A stretch of DNA of 64,000 nt from Pyrocephalus nanus (taxonomy: Eukaryota; Chordata; Aves; Passeriformes; Tyrannidae): positions 70,337,741-70,401,740 of the forward strand of contig CM076259.1 in NCBI GenBank assembly GCA_038380795.1, written 5' to 3'. The position numbers and the translations under genes are program-made. Positions 48,761-61,087 of the stretch are shown piece after piece; position 1 is the stretch's first letter, and every line of letters starts with the position of its first letter. The notes below the pieces were generated by a model. That model was given only the letters and a program-made list of their open reading frames with translations. It ran no database searches and was not told the origin of the DNA.

Positions 48761-50347
48761 CTGGTATATTCCTACATGCCACTACATGTGTATCATGTTT
48801 TCTGTAGAATTTGTATTACTCTGCTAAATTGGAATTCTTGTGCAACATCAGCTATGTTCAAGTAAGTAAAGTTGATATTAAATATTTACACCCTCCATAT
48901 ATGCCATTTGTCAAAGACCCTGGTCAAGAGTATCAGACTGACACCTAGACATCTCCTTTCAGTGATAATGTTGACTGGCCCAACCTCTTTAAAGAAAGGT
49001 TTTGCTTTCTCAATATCTGTAATTTTTTTTAATAAACCTACTCTCATTCCCCTGTTTGGCATGCAGATGAAGAGCGAAACAATACATCTCTAATTTTACC
49101 ATGCAGACAGCTCACTTGAAAGCAGGTGACATATTCCATATATGCAGCATTGATTGTTCCCTTCCCTATAAACCAGTATACACACAAGCTACAAAGATCA
49201 GTTTCTGAGTCATGCTTGACAAAAGCTCGACAATGCTTGACTAGGCAGATCAAAGTTATGTTTGAAAAACAGTTGCTATACGTTTTAGCAGAATAAATTA
49301 TTTTGTATTCCATTTTTGTTCAATTTATTTGGGACCATTGTAGGAAATCAAATTTCATGCAGTATAGAGTCTCAGGTGTGATATATGGAAGTATATTGTT
49401 TTATTAATGCACACATTCACAGCGTGTGTGTGTTTATATATGCATATAAATTTTTCAGGGATAATAAACTGAAATTCTCTATTCCTAATCTGATTATCAC
49501 CAGCTCAGCTGATACAGTTCTTACTGAATATTTACAAGTCAGTTTTCTCTGTGACAGATCTTCAGCAACAAACTTGCACTGGACACACATAGGAGAAAAT
49601 AATTCAGCCTGGGAATGGAAGAGTCAAAATACTTTAAAACTAAAATATACATTCTTTTACTACATTAACAATTGCCCTTACGTTTTGAAGTTCCTTGAAG
49701 AGAGGATTGGTGAAGCTACTTTACAGTAAGATACTTATTCAGTGTTCAGACAATCCTCTCTAAATCGTAGTAAAGATTTTGTTGAGATAAATGTTCAAGA
49801 GAGGAAAAAGAAAACAAAAACCCAAGGAAACAAAATCCCCCCAAAAAACAAACCAACAAAACACAAAACCCCCAAACCAAATAAAAAACAAACCAAAAGA
49901 CTTATGTATACACTTCCTCTTTACTTTTGTTATATCCATTACAGTAAGACTTGAGTACGCTAGAGGTATCTTTTAGTCACTGTACCTTCCTTTCTCTTCT
50001 CAGCAATACTACTAGACATTGCAAATGAGTACTGCAATGCCATTTTAAGGGGCTGGCAGCCATTCCACTGGTTAACCTTTATGAAGGGATAGTATTTCTG
50101 GACAACTCCTAAGATGTTTGTTATTTTTTTCTCTCAGACATAGAAAAAATGTAAAGCAGCTAACCAAACGTACAAGAGAAAAAAAGTCTGGATCAAATGT
50201 ACTTCTGACAATTTTTAGCTGATAGAAGAAAAGCCCTCTCTTGTAAGATGCCCTTTTTTATTTTAAACAAACTAAGAAAATAATAATTTATTTTTAAAAA
50301 ATCAGATTTGCAATCACTGCTAGAAATATATATCTATTCTATTACAG
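48761..50347. other. A/T-rich non-coding sequence
   Basis: No gene supported. It contains a short GT run (49424-49431) and an A/C-rich tract (49803-49900). Frames of 73-114 codons have no recognisable family. Confidence 0.45.
49803..49900. repeat. A/C-rich low-complexity tract
   Basis: AAAC, CCAA and CCCC-containing units produce lysine/proline-rich chance frames at 49742-49976. Confidence 0.85.
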
Positions 50348-50416
50348 AAACAGAAATTGTGTGACGGGGGTGAATGCATGGACTGTTTTGAATGCTGTGC
50401 TGTCATGGGATTAGAG
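50348..50416 (+). other. Candidate small cysteine-rich internal exon (unproven)
   Basis: A 69-bp stretch preceded by ATCTATTCTATTACAG (acceptor-like, modest pyrimidine content) and followed by GTGAGTAC, with GAG before it (a near-ideal 5' splice site). Only one of the three + frames is open across it. That frame gives 23 residues without remainder, with cysteines at positions 5, 10, 13, 16 and 17 and the core CMDCFECC. I recognise no protein family. A/T-rich DNA yields such exon-like strings by chance, so treat this as a hypothesis. Confidence 0.18.
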
Positions 50417-52574
50417 GTGAGTACAATGTTCTTTTCTGAGATTGACTTCAGTTTGAGTAGTGCCTTGCAGCTATAGACACCTTACTATTACAAGCTGTAC
50501 TGTCTGTTATGATTGACACTTAAAGTGTTGTAACATGGTGTAATAGAAACAAGAATAGAATTTTATTTTTTTTCTAAACACGAGGCACACTTTGCTTGGA
50601 TAGTAATGGAATTTCCGTTCACAGATCAGTTGAGAAATGGTTCATGGGAAGGAAAGAAAAGCCAGCCGAGTTGTTTTATCTCTCTGTCTAAATCAGCTTG
50701 AGGCTGCTGACTGATATCCAGAAAATTAAATTGTGCCTTACCTTTTACTAAAAGCAAGTGCAGAGAGAATACATACTTTGAACAAGCTCAGGTGTCTGAA
50801 TGGCTCTGCAAAAAATATCCACACTTTATTTTGTGCGGTGTGCCACAGAGGCTGCTTGGTTTGTCCCAGATGAATCACTTACAGTGTTTTAGTGCTTGGA
50901 CTGTAATTGGTCTCAGGCTATGGTGGACCTCATTCAATTTTGAGTCAGTACAGAAGCTGTATTTATGAGTGCTTGTGCCAAAAGGGATTTCTGTTGCAGC
51001 TGATTCCCCTCCAAGTGAGTATAGAAAGTAAAAAATACTTTTCACTGTAAGATTTCTGGCTTGAGTTTAATCTATAATGAGAGAGAAATGCATGCAAGAA
51101 ACTTCTGGTGTAAGCCATTATTTTATTTGAATATATATTATTTATTCAATTACACTTTTTTCTTATTAAATATGTTTTTATAGTCAGAGATGAAGAACAT
51201 ATTTTCAAGCAAATTGTAGAATATAATTGAACACAGAGATATCTTTTTGGTTTTTTTAGTTATATTTTCTTAGTTTATTTTTTTAAAAAAGATTGTTCCT
51301 TTTTATGCTTAGCTCCTATTACTGAGTATTTCAGAAACAGACCACACCACAAATAAGAAAATTCATTGGTATATTTGCATTTAAATATTTTAAGAACATT
51401 ATTAGGCTGTAAAAAGCTCAAATGTAAATGTTGTTGCTATTTAATTATTCTAAATTACACAAGCAATACAAAAGTAATTGAACTGCTATTAATAGACTGC
51501 AATGTAAAGTGTAATAAAGCATTTTATTAGTGTTTAGCAAGATAATTAGGGTAAGTAAATTAGATATTAACAAAGTTAGTAAAAAACAGTATTTACAGTT
51601 GGATACCATATCTATATATCTAAAATTAGTTTTACCAATGTTAATTGAAGGCTTAATTACCAGATATAATGTGTGCCACTGAGCAGAATCACCAGTTTGA
51701 GAAAATGTGTAATGTAATTATGGAAGACTCTTGTCTGGGATTTCTGTTACATATTCTTGCATTTTAAGGTTCTACAACTACCAGAACTTTAGGCTCTAAA
51801 TTATATTTTTTCCAGAAAACCCTTTTAAGTCAAACTAGTCATGGCTATAAATGTTTTAGTTCTAGGTTTTAGCAGGTAATTGGGTATATTCAGATGTTCT
51901 AGTAAACTTTAACTTGGAATATTTAAAAATGAGAAAGGGTAAAAGACCTATTATCTACAATGATTTTTAATATAATTTTTTTAAAAAGAAACAAAGCTTG
52001 ACAAATAAAAAATTATGGATTCACAATATTTGCAGCAGTGACAAGCAGTTACAAACTTCAAAATAGCTTTACATATGTAGACTATTTCTAAGCATTAGTT
52101 TGCTTATGGATTCTTTCATAATATGCCAATAGGAAAAAAAACAAGCTTCCACTCATATTTTGTGAATGGAATCCCTCTCACTGGGAATCCCTCTCATTCT
52201 GCAAACTTCATTTTCTCCTGTTGCAATGTCCTCTCTTCACATCTCTTGCACCTTACTACATTGTTCTCGTCTGTCTTTGTCTTCACAAATTGACTGCTTT
52301 TGCTGCATTTGGGGAAAAGGTTTTTCAGTTAATTTTTATTTGAAAAGTACTTAGCAGATGAAATTTTGCATTGTTAGTATGCTTTAAGGCATGACCCAAA
52401 TAAACATGATCGTGGTAATAAAACATAATATGTATAAGACTTGGAATTTTGCTCAACTCTTCCAAAGCAAATTAATCCATAAAAAGAACTTTAGTTCATC
52501 ATGGGGTCTTCAAGATCTAGAATTCCTTTCCTGTCTATAAGTATTACCAACATTCTTCTCTCTAATTTGGAAAG
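50417..52574. other. A/T-rich non-coding sequence, possibly conserved in part
   Basis: No gene or repeat seen. 51340-51740 is free of repeats and dense in ATTA/TTAATTA-type words, the texture of conserved non-coding elements near developmental genes. This cannot be settled from one sequence. A 13-bp direct repeat lies at 52168-52180 and 52184-52196. Confidence 0.4.
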
Positions 52575-53020
52575 ACACGTTTGATGGATGGACTATTAAA
52601 TTCATAAAAAGTTACCCGAATGGCCATTTCCAAAATGTTACAGTCAATGGCTCAATGTCCAAGTAGAATCCAATAATGAGTGATGTCCCTCTAGGGTCGG
52701 CACTGAGACAGGTACTGTAAATATCTTTATCACTGACACAAAGAGTGGGATTGAGTGCACTCAGCAAGTGTGAGGGTGACACCAAGCTGAGTGGTACAGT
52801 AGATTGGCTTGAGAGAAGGGATGGCATCCCAAGGGAGCTTGACAAGCTTGAGGAGTGAGCCCATGAAACCCTCACAAAGTTCAACAGGGTCAAGTAAAAG
52901 GTCTTTCTTCTGGATCAAATTAATTCCTGGTATCAATATAACCTGGGAGATCAAGGTATTTAGAGCAATCCTGCATAGAAGGCTTGGGGATACTGCTGGA
53001 TAAAAAACTGGATATGAGTC
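52575..53020 (+). repeat. CR1 LINE, ORF2 fragment without 3' tail
   Basis: A sense CR1 segment around and after the reverse-transcriptase box. GACACCAAGCTGAGTGGTAC (52776-52795) reads DTKLSGT in one frame, but the preceding FADD-equivalent has become CEGD. CATGAAACCCTCACAAAGTT and TTCAACAGGGTCAAGTA follow (the 'NLxKFNKxK' region). It ends near GGCTTGGGGATACTGCTGG without reaching the CR1 tail. Several stops make it inactive. Confidence 0.85.
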
Positions 53021-54059
53021 ATCAATTACTTCCTTAATAATGAACATGATAATATATATTATTATATCTTTCCGGTTATTAGATGTTATGAGAGCAGTTC
53101 AGTTTTTTAAGTATTCTACTTTTATTATCTTAGTACAAGAAATATGCTATAGTTGTATTTGGGCTGTAGTCTGTTCTTTTCAAGAAAAGTCAGCTTTTTA
53201 GGCTCTAGGAGTGTATGTTTTAATGATTGCAACACATATTACACTGGGTTCATTTTAATTCACTGCACGCTTTTTGATGCACACAGAAAAACTTGAGCAT
53301 ATTAATATATGTCTCAAAAATGTGTAGTTTTTCCATGTGCACTTTTTCGTCTTGAGGGGCTGATTACTATTGTGAAGTCACCTGTGCGTTACAGTTTTGT
53401 TCCGTCATCTACACAGCTATAAGATTTCTTTCACATTGACTTATGGTTATACCTTAGAATAACTCATTGGCTTTTAAATTAATGTGTGCAGAAGGTTAAG
53501 AAGCTGTCCAAGGGTTTCTTTCCATTTTTTTTTTTTTCTGCTTTGGACCTTGAGCATCTCCGTATCTACATATATGTTAATGAAGAACCACATGGACAGA
53601 AAAAAAAAAAAAAGAAATCTGAGGAATTCTATTAATTGACGAAGATTCTGATATCACAGAAAACTAAAATCGTGCTGATATCACTTGTTCTAGAACTTAA
53701 ATAAATCTTTCTCAGCTGCATAAATTCATGTCTAATTTTTTTTCAGAAGCTTAGACATAAACGAGATGTGTGTTTTTCAGAAGATCAGCTTTTTAAATTC
53801 ATAAAAACCCCTTTGCAATAATTGTCTTTAAAAATGTACTTCAGTGAAGCAAATACCTCAGTTAATCTTTTATTAATTTCAATTACGTATTGCATTAATG
53901 AACTGCACTACAATGTGCTATTCAGTTACAAGAAGTATGATTTAAAGATATGAATAAACAATTACATAGACTCGGAATATGAGCTGCTCTGGTTTTGCCT
54001 GTGGTTTCAGCATGCATGGGAGAATCTAAAGTATCAATACGTATTTTGCAGTTCCAGTG
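53021..54059. other. A/T-rich non-coding sequence
   Basis: No gene or known repeat seen. It has a T run at 53526-53539 and an A run at 53601-53613. Confidence 0.5.
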
Positions 54060-54440
54060 TATATCAGAATCGAGTCCCAAAGTTATGGGTTTGGCCCTTC
54101 ACAGGACTTCCTCCATTATACCACCACCACAGTTGTCCAGGAGTGGCCTTACCATTCTTGAGTAAAAGGGTGAAATTCCCCTCTCTCAACCTGCTGGTGA
54201 TGCTCTTCTGAGTGATGAAACCCAGAGGTTCTTGGCCTTCTTTGCCACAAGGGCACATTGAATTATGATATAATTTTGGTTCGCTGGGACTTCCACATCC
54301 TGAAAAAGTTGCTTTCAAATTATTGAAAAAATAATTTCCAATGTTGACACACAGATTTCTTCTTTTCCATGTTTAACTATTCTGCTTTGTTGAACTTTAT
54401 GAGATTCTTGTCAGATCATTTCTTTAACATCTTCAGTTAA
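54060..54440 (-). repeat. CR1 LINE, degraded fragment, minus strand
   Basis: Inverted CR1 ORF2 sequence: TCTCTCAACCTGCTGGTGAT, GGTTCTTGGCCTTCTTTGCC, ACAAGGGCACATTGAATTAT, then TTGAACTTTATGAGATTCTT, the last matching the inverted 'NLMKFN' stretch. The left limit is uncertain. It faces the + copy at 54995. Confidence 0.75.
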
Positions 54441-54994
54441 TACACTAAAAGAGCATCCAAAAATGACTCCACAGTGCTCCACTTTTATCATTGCATAACA
54501 CAAAACCACTTAACTTCAGACATTTATCACGTAGGCCTGTATGCAGGAATTGTCAGACTAGACACTGTTCATAACCAGTAAAGAGTACATGTAAATCATC
54601 TCATGCTGAAGTATGCTTTAAAATAGGGCTTGTGAGTCAGGACAAATTGTGTCAGTTTCTCTCCTTTCACTGAAAAGGTAAACTGGACCATCTAGCAGAG
54701 ATGCTTACAGTTGAGTGAGATTAATTCCCACAGTTTCTTTCTCCTTCAGAATCATTTGTATCCTTTAGTTGTTCAGCCCCATTTATATGAAGTGCACCCC
54801 CTTTGGAGCCCAGGTAATCAATATGATATTCAACACTCCTTTCCAAAGGAAAATAGCACCTTAAAACCTGTATTCATTACAGCATTTTATGTACACAAGA
54901 CACATTTGTCTGCTTTGCATGTCTACACATACAGACAAAAATGTGTATGCACATCTAGAAGTATGTACGTCTATGTGTTCTTTAATATTTTTAC
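54441..54994. other. Non-coding spacer between inverted CR1 copies
   Basis: No gene supported; the 145-codon + frame (54711-55148) is a chance frame that runs into CR1 ORF2 at its end. Confidence 0.5.
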
Positions 54995-55875
54995 AAATGT
55001 CCTGGTTGCAGAAATTGAATATATGTTTACTAAGTTTGCCAATGATCCTAAACTAGCAGGAGCTGTGGATTCCCTCAAAAGTAGAGAGGCCTTACTGAAA
55101 GATATAGATAGGCTAGAGAGCTGGACAAGCACCAACCATATTTATTAAAAGCAAGTGCTGAATTCTCCACCTGGCATAGGATAATCCTGAGTATACATTC
55201 AAACTGGGGGATAAGAGGTTGGAGAGGAGCCCTGCAGAAGAGTTCTGGGAAGCTGGCTTGATGGCAAGATGGATATGAGTCAACAGTATGCCCTGGCAAG
55301 CCGAAAGGACCAATCATAACCTGGGGTGTATCAATCACAGTTAGTTGGTCAAGGGGGGTTATTGTCCTGCTCTGTGCTGCACTGCAGCCTTGCTTTGGGT
55401 GCCTCTGTGTAATAAGCAGGACATCAAACTGTAGAGTGTGTCCAGAGGAGAGTGACCAAGTTGTTGAAAGTCCTCAAGGGCAAGGAATTGAGTGCCTGAG
55501 GTGACTTGGTTGAGCTTGAAGAAGAGAATATTGAGGGATGATCTTTCCACCAGCTTTCTCAAGAGAGGCAGAAGAGGGAGAGGTCCTGATCTCCTCTCTC
55601 TAGTGACCAGCAGCATGACATAAGGAAATACAATGAAGTTGTGTCAGGGAAAGTTCATATTGGACATTAGGAAAAGGTTCTTTACTGTCAGGGTGATCAG
55701 TCACTGAAACAGGCTCCCCAGGGAAGTGGTTACAACACCAATTCCATCAGAGTTCAAGAAGCACCTGAATAATGCTCTTTATTATATGGTTTAAGTTTAG
55801 GTAGTCCTGGGAGGAGCATGAAGTGGGACTCAAAGATCCTTATGGGTCATTTCCAACTTGAAATATTCTATGATT
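54995..55875 (+). repeat. CR1 LINE, 3' end with reverse-transcriptase remnant
   Basis: A CR1 3' part of about 880 bp in sense orientation. Its 5' side reads FTKFANDPKLAGAVDSL in one frame. This is the reverse-transcriptase active-site region, but FADD has become FAND, replacing a metal-binding aspartate. Later landmarks are GAGTGACCAAGTTGTTGAAA, GGGAAGTGGTTACAACACCA and the tail AAATATTCTATGATTCTTTT (55859-55878). Frame shifts split ORF2 further on. It is inactive but less eroded than most copies here. Confidence 0.95.
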
Positions 55876-56739
55876 CTTTTCTGTATGTACAGGGACAAAA
55901 GTATGTATGTGCAAAAGTTAGCCAAAAGATTAGTGTGCATGGACCAAAGAACAGTGGTATTCTGAATTTTAATTTCTGGTAGGTTTTGTATGTGTTTTGA
56001 GCCTAAAGTTATGGCGTGGCCCTATTTAAACTTACAGTAAAAAGGAAAAAGAAAATGTTGTTCCACAAACTGTGAGGCAGATAAGATAATTAGAATTTGC
56101 AGTTCTAACCCCCAAAAGATTGAAGAATACAGTCTAGGGAAGTTACTATTTTGTATTCATATATCCAACAGCTTCAATCTCAAAGTATCCCATGTGGTTC
56201 ACAGGCCATTTAGACAATTAACAGTCCCAAATGAAAAAAAAACACAAAAAAATCAAAAAACAAACCTCCAAAACACAGGCTTCTGTAGTGCTGCTTTTTC
56301 AGTCTAAAATCACAGTAGTTTTTTAATGCTGTCAGAAGTAGTACTCATTCTCAAAACTTTAGTTTAGGTCATTCATCATAGGTCATGCATTTCATTATCA
56401 CTCTCTCTTCATAAGGTTCATGGATTGACAAAGCTTTAAGCCTAATGGTACTATCTTAAATATCATATAGCATAACAACAACAAAAACAACAAAATCTTT
56501 ACTTTTTAGCTCACCATTTAGTACTTTTTACATGGCAGAATCTGGAAAATTTGATGTAGCATATGTACAGTGGGTAAAGAGATTGCCTTCTGTCTCTCAG
56601 AACATTCTGAATTTCTTTGTTGCTATTGACTGGATGATATTAAAAAAATCTGTATGGATTTGTTCAATATTTAGAGGACAGCTGTCTTCATTTTGATGAA
56701 ATTATTCAAATCCACTTTATACTATAGGTATTCTTACCA

Positions 56740-56767
56740 TTATATACCTCTAATTATATACCTCTAA
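56740..56767. repeat. Perfect 14-bp tandem duplication
   Basis: TTATATACCTCTAA occurs twice without a gap. Confidence 0.95.
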
Positions 56768-57797
56768 TGGATTCTTTTTCCCATTTTATCACTTACCATG
56801 CCTATAGTGTACCAGAAATTAAATCTCTCTCTTCTTGCAGACAACTAACTGTACAAATGAATCTACTTTTTAAAACTTAGCTACTCCATCTATTCTTGGG
56901 TGTAGGACCATTGCAGTTTACACTGTTTTTCCTGACAGAACGTCACCACATTTTCAGGAAATTCCAGAAGTTCTGAAAAAAAAACAAGTACTTATTAAAA
57001 AAAAAAAAAAAAGTACTTAAAAAAGATTCAAAATCGGGTCATGAAATTGAAATTAAAAAAAAGCCAGTCAAACCCACAAGTGAACTACCATTCATGCTCA
57101 CATAGGATATATTTCTTAAAATTTCATTCAAGTTGCAAGGACAATTATATGAGACAAGAATGACAGAAATCAGATGCTCTATACAAATTTCATATCTGTG
57201 TTCTTGACACAAATTACATGATATTGAATTTGTTAGTCAAATAAACTCTCCTTAAAGCTATTTGTCAGTGTCGCATCCACGACTCCATGCTTTATACTGC
57301 ATGTTACTCACATTCTTTTCCAGAAATGGAAGTTTCTTCTGCTTGCACATGTAGCGTTACTGTGACAGAATGCATTTGCTTCACAGTTTATTTTCAAAGC
57401 TGCTTTGTGAATAATGTTATTACCTCAATTTTAAAAATAAAAAATTACTGGAGATTAGGATCAAATTTTTTCATTAACCTTGAGTCTTGGTGTGAATATG
57501 TTTCAAGCTACTTATTTGCATGGAGCATATCTATTTCCCTTTATTCATTTTACTCCCCAAGTTTCCAAATTTGGATTACCCTTTCACGCTTCTTCTGCAT
57601 CCTCAGTACTTCTCTCCACACCTTCTAATTTTTTTTAATTAGTTTTCTCATTGATCAGTATATAAAAACATGTTGTGAACAGCAGGAAATTAATTCGCTC
57701 TAATTTTGGCCCTTACTAGTTCGATATCTAATCAGAGTCGTAATTAATGAAGAGAGATAGACCTTACCAGAGGGAGATTCAAGCTGTCTCTCTTAAA

Positions 57798-57825
57798 CAT
57801 TTCTGTTAAAGCATTTCTGTTAAAG
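57798..57825. repeat. Perfect 14-bp tandem duplication
   Basis: CATTTCTGTTAAAG occurs twice without a gap. Confidence 0.95.
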
Positions 57826-59695
57826 TAATGTGATTTATGCTCCAGAAGTTCCTTGGATCTTAAAGAGAGCCTGGAGATCTTGCTTATATTACCCCTAAAT
57901 ACAGTACACTAGCTCTGTCTTTACCTGGGAAAAGTTTCATTACAAGCACTAAACTGTGTTGAGTGCAATTTGGACTACTTAGGAGCAGAGCAGACAAAAC
58001 CAAAAGCAGCCAAGGAAAAAGAGAACAACAAAGGTATCACTTAGAAAATGATTAGAAATTCTGGAAATGTTCAAACTTACCACTTTTTAAAAATGTTCAT
58101 ACTTATTTGCCTATCTATGCATCTATTCTTCCAGGCCAATTAGGTAAAATTTCATAGGTATTAATTTTATTCTGCCTAGGCTCATTTCACATTTGCTGAT
58201 TACAATTTCATGAATAGGGTTCTATTGATTCCAAGCAAATGGAAATCAAACCTTGCCTTAAGTTTTATCTGTTGGGGCTATTATTACACTACAACTAAAT
58301 CTTATAGTACTTTGATTACAAGTCAGTATTTCACAATGAAAATTTCTTTATTTGCCTTCTAGCATAGCTTAATGGAGAAAACATATTTCTTCATATATTT
58401 TTAAAAATAAATATGCCACCTATGAAGAGCTATATGCTTGGAAGTTTTACTAACATGGTGTTTTTCCATTTCATACAACTTGCTTTAAAACCCCAAAACA
58501 CACACAAAAAATTTAGCATGCTATATTTATAATCATAGCAAACCAGTTATTTTGAAAATATAATTTCCTTGAGCACTTGTTACTTTTTCTTTTTCTGTTG
58601 TATATATCTATAAACTGCATGAGTTCTTAAAACCTAAATGAGTTTCTCTTTCTAATTGGATAAAGAAATATTATGTCAATAACACTGAAAAAAGTATGAG
58701 GAAATATGCTTAAATATTTAAAATGCATGCAAACTCAGGAGAAAATACAGATAAATTTCCAAGACACAAGATTCAAAATGGGCAAAATAGAAAGGGATCA
58801 TAGTGATAACCAGGAAATACACTGGAAATTACAAAAAATAAAAACCCAGCAATCTACTATTTTATAATTAAAAAAATTAAAAGCAATTCACCATGTAAAT
58901 AAATTATGGGCTAGCACAACATGCCTGTAGCAAGCAATTTGTGAAAAATGTTGAGACCTGACAGAGGTCTTACAATAGAAGACTCTCTGTAACTTCTGAA
59001 GGGAGAATAAGATGAAGATATGGAATTAACAAAAATGATATACTGTTAAATCAGATAACTTAATAATTTCAAAATGAAATGAAAATTTATATTCAAGTTT
59101 TTTATTCAGATTGCCTGAAGAGTTTTGAATATGCAAAGCAGTTTATAGTAGTACATAGAAGACCATAACATCCAGTTTCCGTTCGGTAGGAAAATGCAGT
59201 TTTGGGTCAATGAAGATATTTTGTGGACATAATAAAATTCCAGAAAAGGAGAACAAGTATGCTTCTCACTGTTGCTGTTAAATATACCACTCTGTTTATG
59301 TAGTTGCACAAAAAATTTACCCTGTTAAAAGTCATCGTATTTTGATCTCTTTTTCTGATAATAATTTTCGTAGTTTCTTCTGAATACTGTAAAAGTCTAT
59401 TAAAGTAATGGCTGCATGGTGATTTTAAATGTCTTTGCACAGTCTATATACTTTTTTTAGTTTTGAAATTAAACATTTTAGAATTCTATGTTGGATTTTT
59501 TCATATTTATTTTTATATCTTTAATCAGAAATTATAGACTTTAATACATTTGTTCCAGTAGGTAATTTACAAATTTCAACATGTTAACTCCAAAACTCTG
59601 ATATTGAAACAATCAATAAATCAGATTCTATGGGTGAAAAATTTGTTTAAAATTAGTTATATAAGTGGTTTGTATTTACTTACCCATGTATGTTT

Positions 59696-59720
59696 ACATA
59701 CATATATATATATATACATA
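59696..59720. repeat. (TA)n microsatellite
   Basis: A run of alternating T and A flanked by CATACA-type words. Confidence 0.85.
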
Positions 59721-60229
59721 AAATAAAAAGTGAGTAAATGATATATTTTAAAATGAGTTCTGTATATGTGTATATACAGGCAGAGTTTCTGGAACAGTTT
59801 TCTTTAAATCCTGCCACATTGTTTTTTCTTGGGGTATTTATTTAAATTATAGCTAGAACATAATATATTGATGTATTTTTTTAAGGACAAACAACTACAG
59901 AACTGCATAGTTTAGGTCATGTTCAGTTAACTTGAATGCCTACTTAAAATTATGATTTTATTGAGTTTTCCCCAATCTTGTAAAACTGTCATTATCCCAT
60001 TTAATAGAGGCTTAGATTGTATTAGTTCAATAAATGTTTCACATGTCATAAAAAATCTCAGTGTTCTCACTCGTATATATGCAACTCAGTATTTACAATT
60101 AAAATGTGGAAATAAACAGTAAAGTGACTATGAAGTATTAATATATTATTCTATCGTGGTAGACATCTGTTTTAAATGAACGCGTACTCAGTAATGTGCC
60201 TAACTGTGTAAAGAAGTAATTGATTGAAC

Positions 60230-60918
60230 ACATACCACTCTTCAAACACAGAACACCCCAACTTATGGGACAAGTGGCGCCTGGGACCACCACCAACCAC
60301 CAAAGTCCCCCTGAATACCTGGAATAGGACTGTAGGATAAACCACCAAGGCAGGAACTTCAAATAAAATAAAGATGGCACTGTTGTCTAGATGTTATCTC
60401 AGATCTAGGGGGAGGTTGACAAAGCTGGAGGAGAAGAATGTCTCACACAAAGTATGCAGGATTTATGGGCCACAAGGAAAGCCAGCTCAGCAATTATGCT
60501 GAAAGTGGCTCCACCTGAGGAAAAAGTGATTCCTGCAAGGAGAGATTGTGACCACAGCCCGTTGACCCAAGAAATCCACCAACTCAAAAGAAGAAAGACA
60601 TAGCAAATGGACTAATTAGCATTAGAAACAAGGGAATCATTTAACCAATAGAATAAGAGAACTGTATAGCATTAATTCCTGAGTTTGCTAAAATGTATAA
60701 GTAACAAATAATAAAAAGGTTTGACTTGGGACCTCCACCACCAAGAAACCCAGCGGGAAGAAGGACCAGCAGGACACACTGGATCTATCATTTCTCTCTC
60801 TTTCTCCCTCTCCTCTCTCTTTTTTTTTTTTTTTTTCTATCTCTCTACATCACATTCATTGTTAAATAAAATCTGTATTATTTATTTCAATATATCATCT
60901 CTTTTGCACCTTAAGTCA
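60230..60918 (+). mobile_element. Endogenous-retrovirus-like LTR
   Basis: A G+C-richer block with LTR organisation. A TATA-like TGTATAAG and AATAATAAAAAGG (60693-60718) come just before CTTGGGACCTCCACCACCA (60725-60743). Then follow a long CT/T tract (60791-60850), TTGTTAAATAAAATCTGTAT (with AATAAA) and an end near CACCTTAAGTCA. The post-TATA motif is shared with 28373-28392. The left boundary is an estimate and no target duplication was found. No viral coding sequence is present. The 72-, 60- and 80-codon frames over it are incidental. Confidence 0.6.
60779..60850 (+). repeat. CT/T-rich simple repeat inside LTR
   Basis: CTCT and CTTT units, then a T run, then CTATCTCTCT. It accounts for the leucine/serine/phenylalanine-rich frame at 60721-60939. 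Confidence 0.9.
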
Positions 60919-60951
60919 GGCAGCGCCATCTTCCATTAACTGGACCTTAAG

Positions 60952-61087
60952 ATCATCACTGGAGATATTTAAAAGGTGTCTAGATGTGGTAATTAGGAAC
61001 ATGGTTTAATAGTGGACATGACAGTGCTGCATTAAGGGTTGTTCTTGATGATCTTCTAAGTATTTTCCAACCTAAATGATTCTATGA
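60952..61087 (+). repeat. CR1 LINE, short 3' end
   Basis: Sense CR1: GATCATCACTGGAGATATTT, AAAAGGTGTCTAGATGTGG, TTCTTGATGATCTTCTAAGT, TTTTCCAACCTAAATGATTC, then TATGAATT. The LTR ends about 34 bp before it. Confidence 0.92.

Larger units (their letters stand above)
55876..60229. other. A/T-rich non-coding sequence
   Basis: No gene or dispersed repeat recognised. It holds A-rich tracts (56228-56270, 56996-57012), two perfect 14-bp tandem duplications (56740-56767 and 57798-57825) and a (TA)n tract (59702-59716). Confidence 0.5.

Noticed and set aside
50348..50416. Likeness of the CFECC motif to the N-terminus of the M6/proteolipid family
   Set aside because: The residues on either side and the exon boundary do not fit that family. 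Five shared residues are too few.
50985..51010. Possible micro-exon (TTTCTGTTGCAG then a GTGAGTAT donor)
   Set aside because: Only 15 bases would be exonic and the base before the donor is A, not G. There is no supporting reading frame continuity.
54711..55148. 145-codon + frame
   Set aside because: Its first two thirds are unique A/T-rich DNA with no motif; only the end matches degraded CR1 ORF2.
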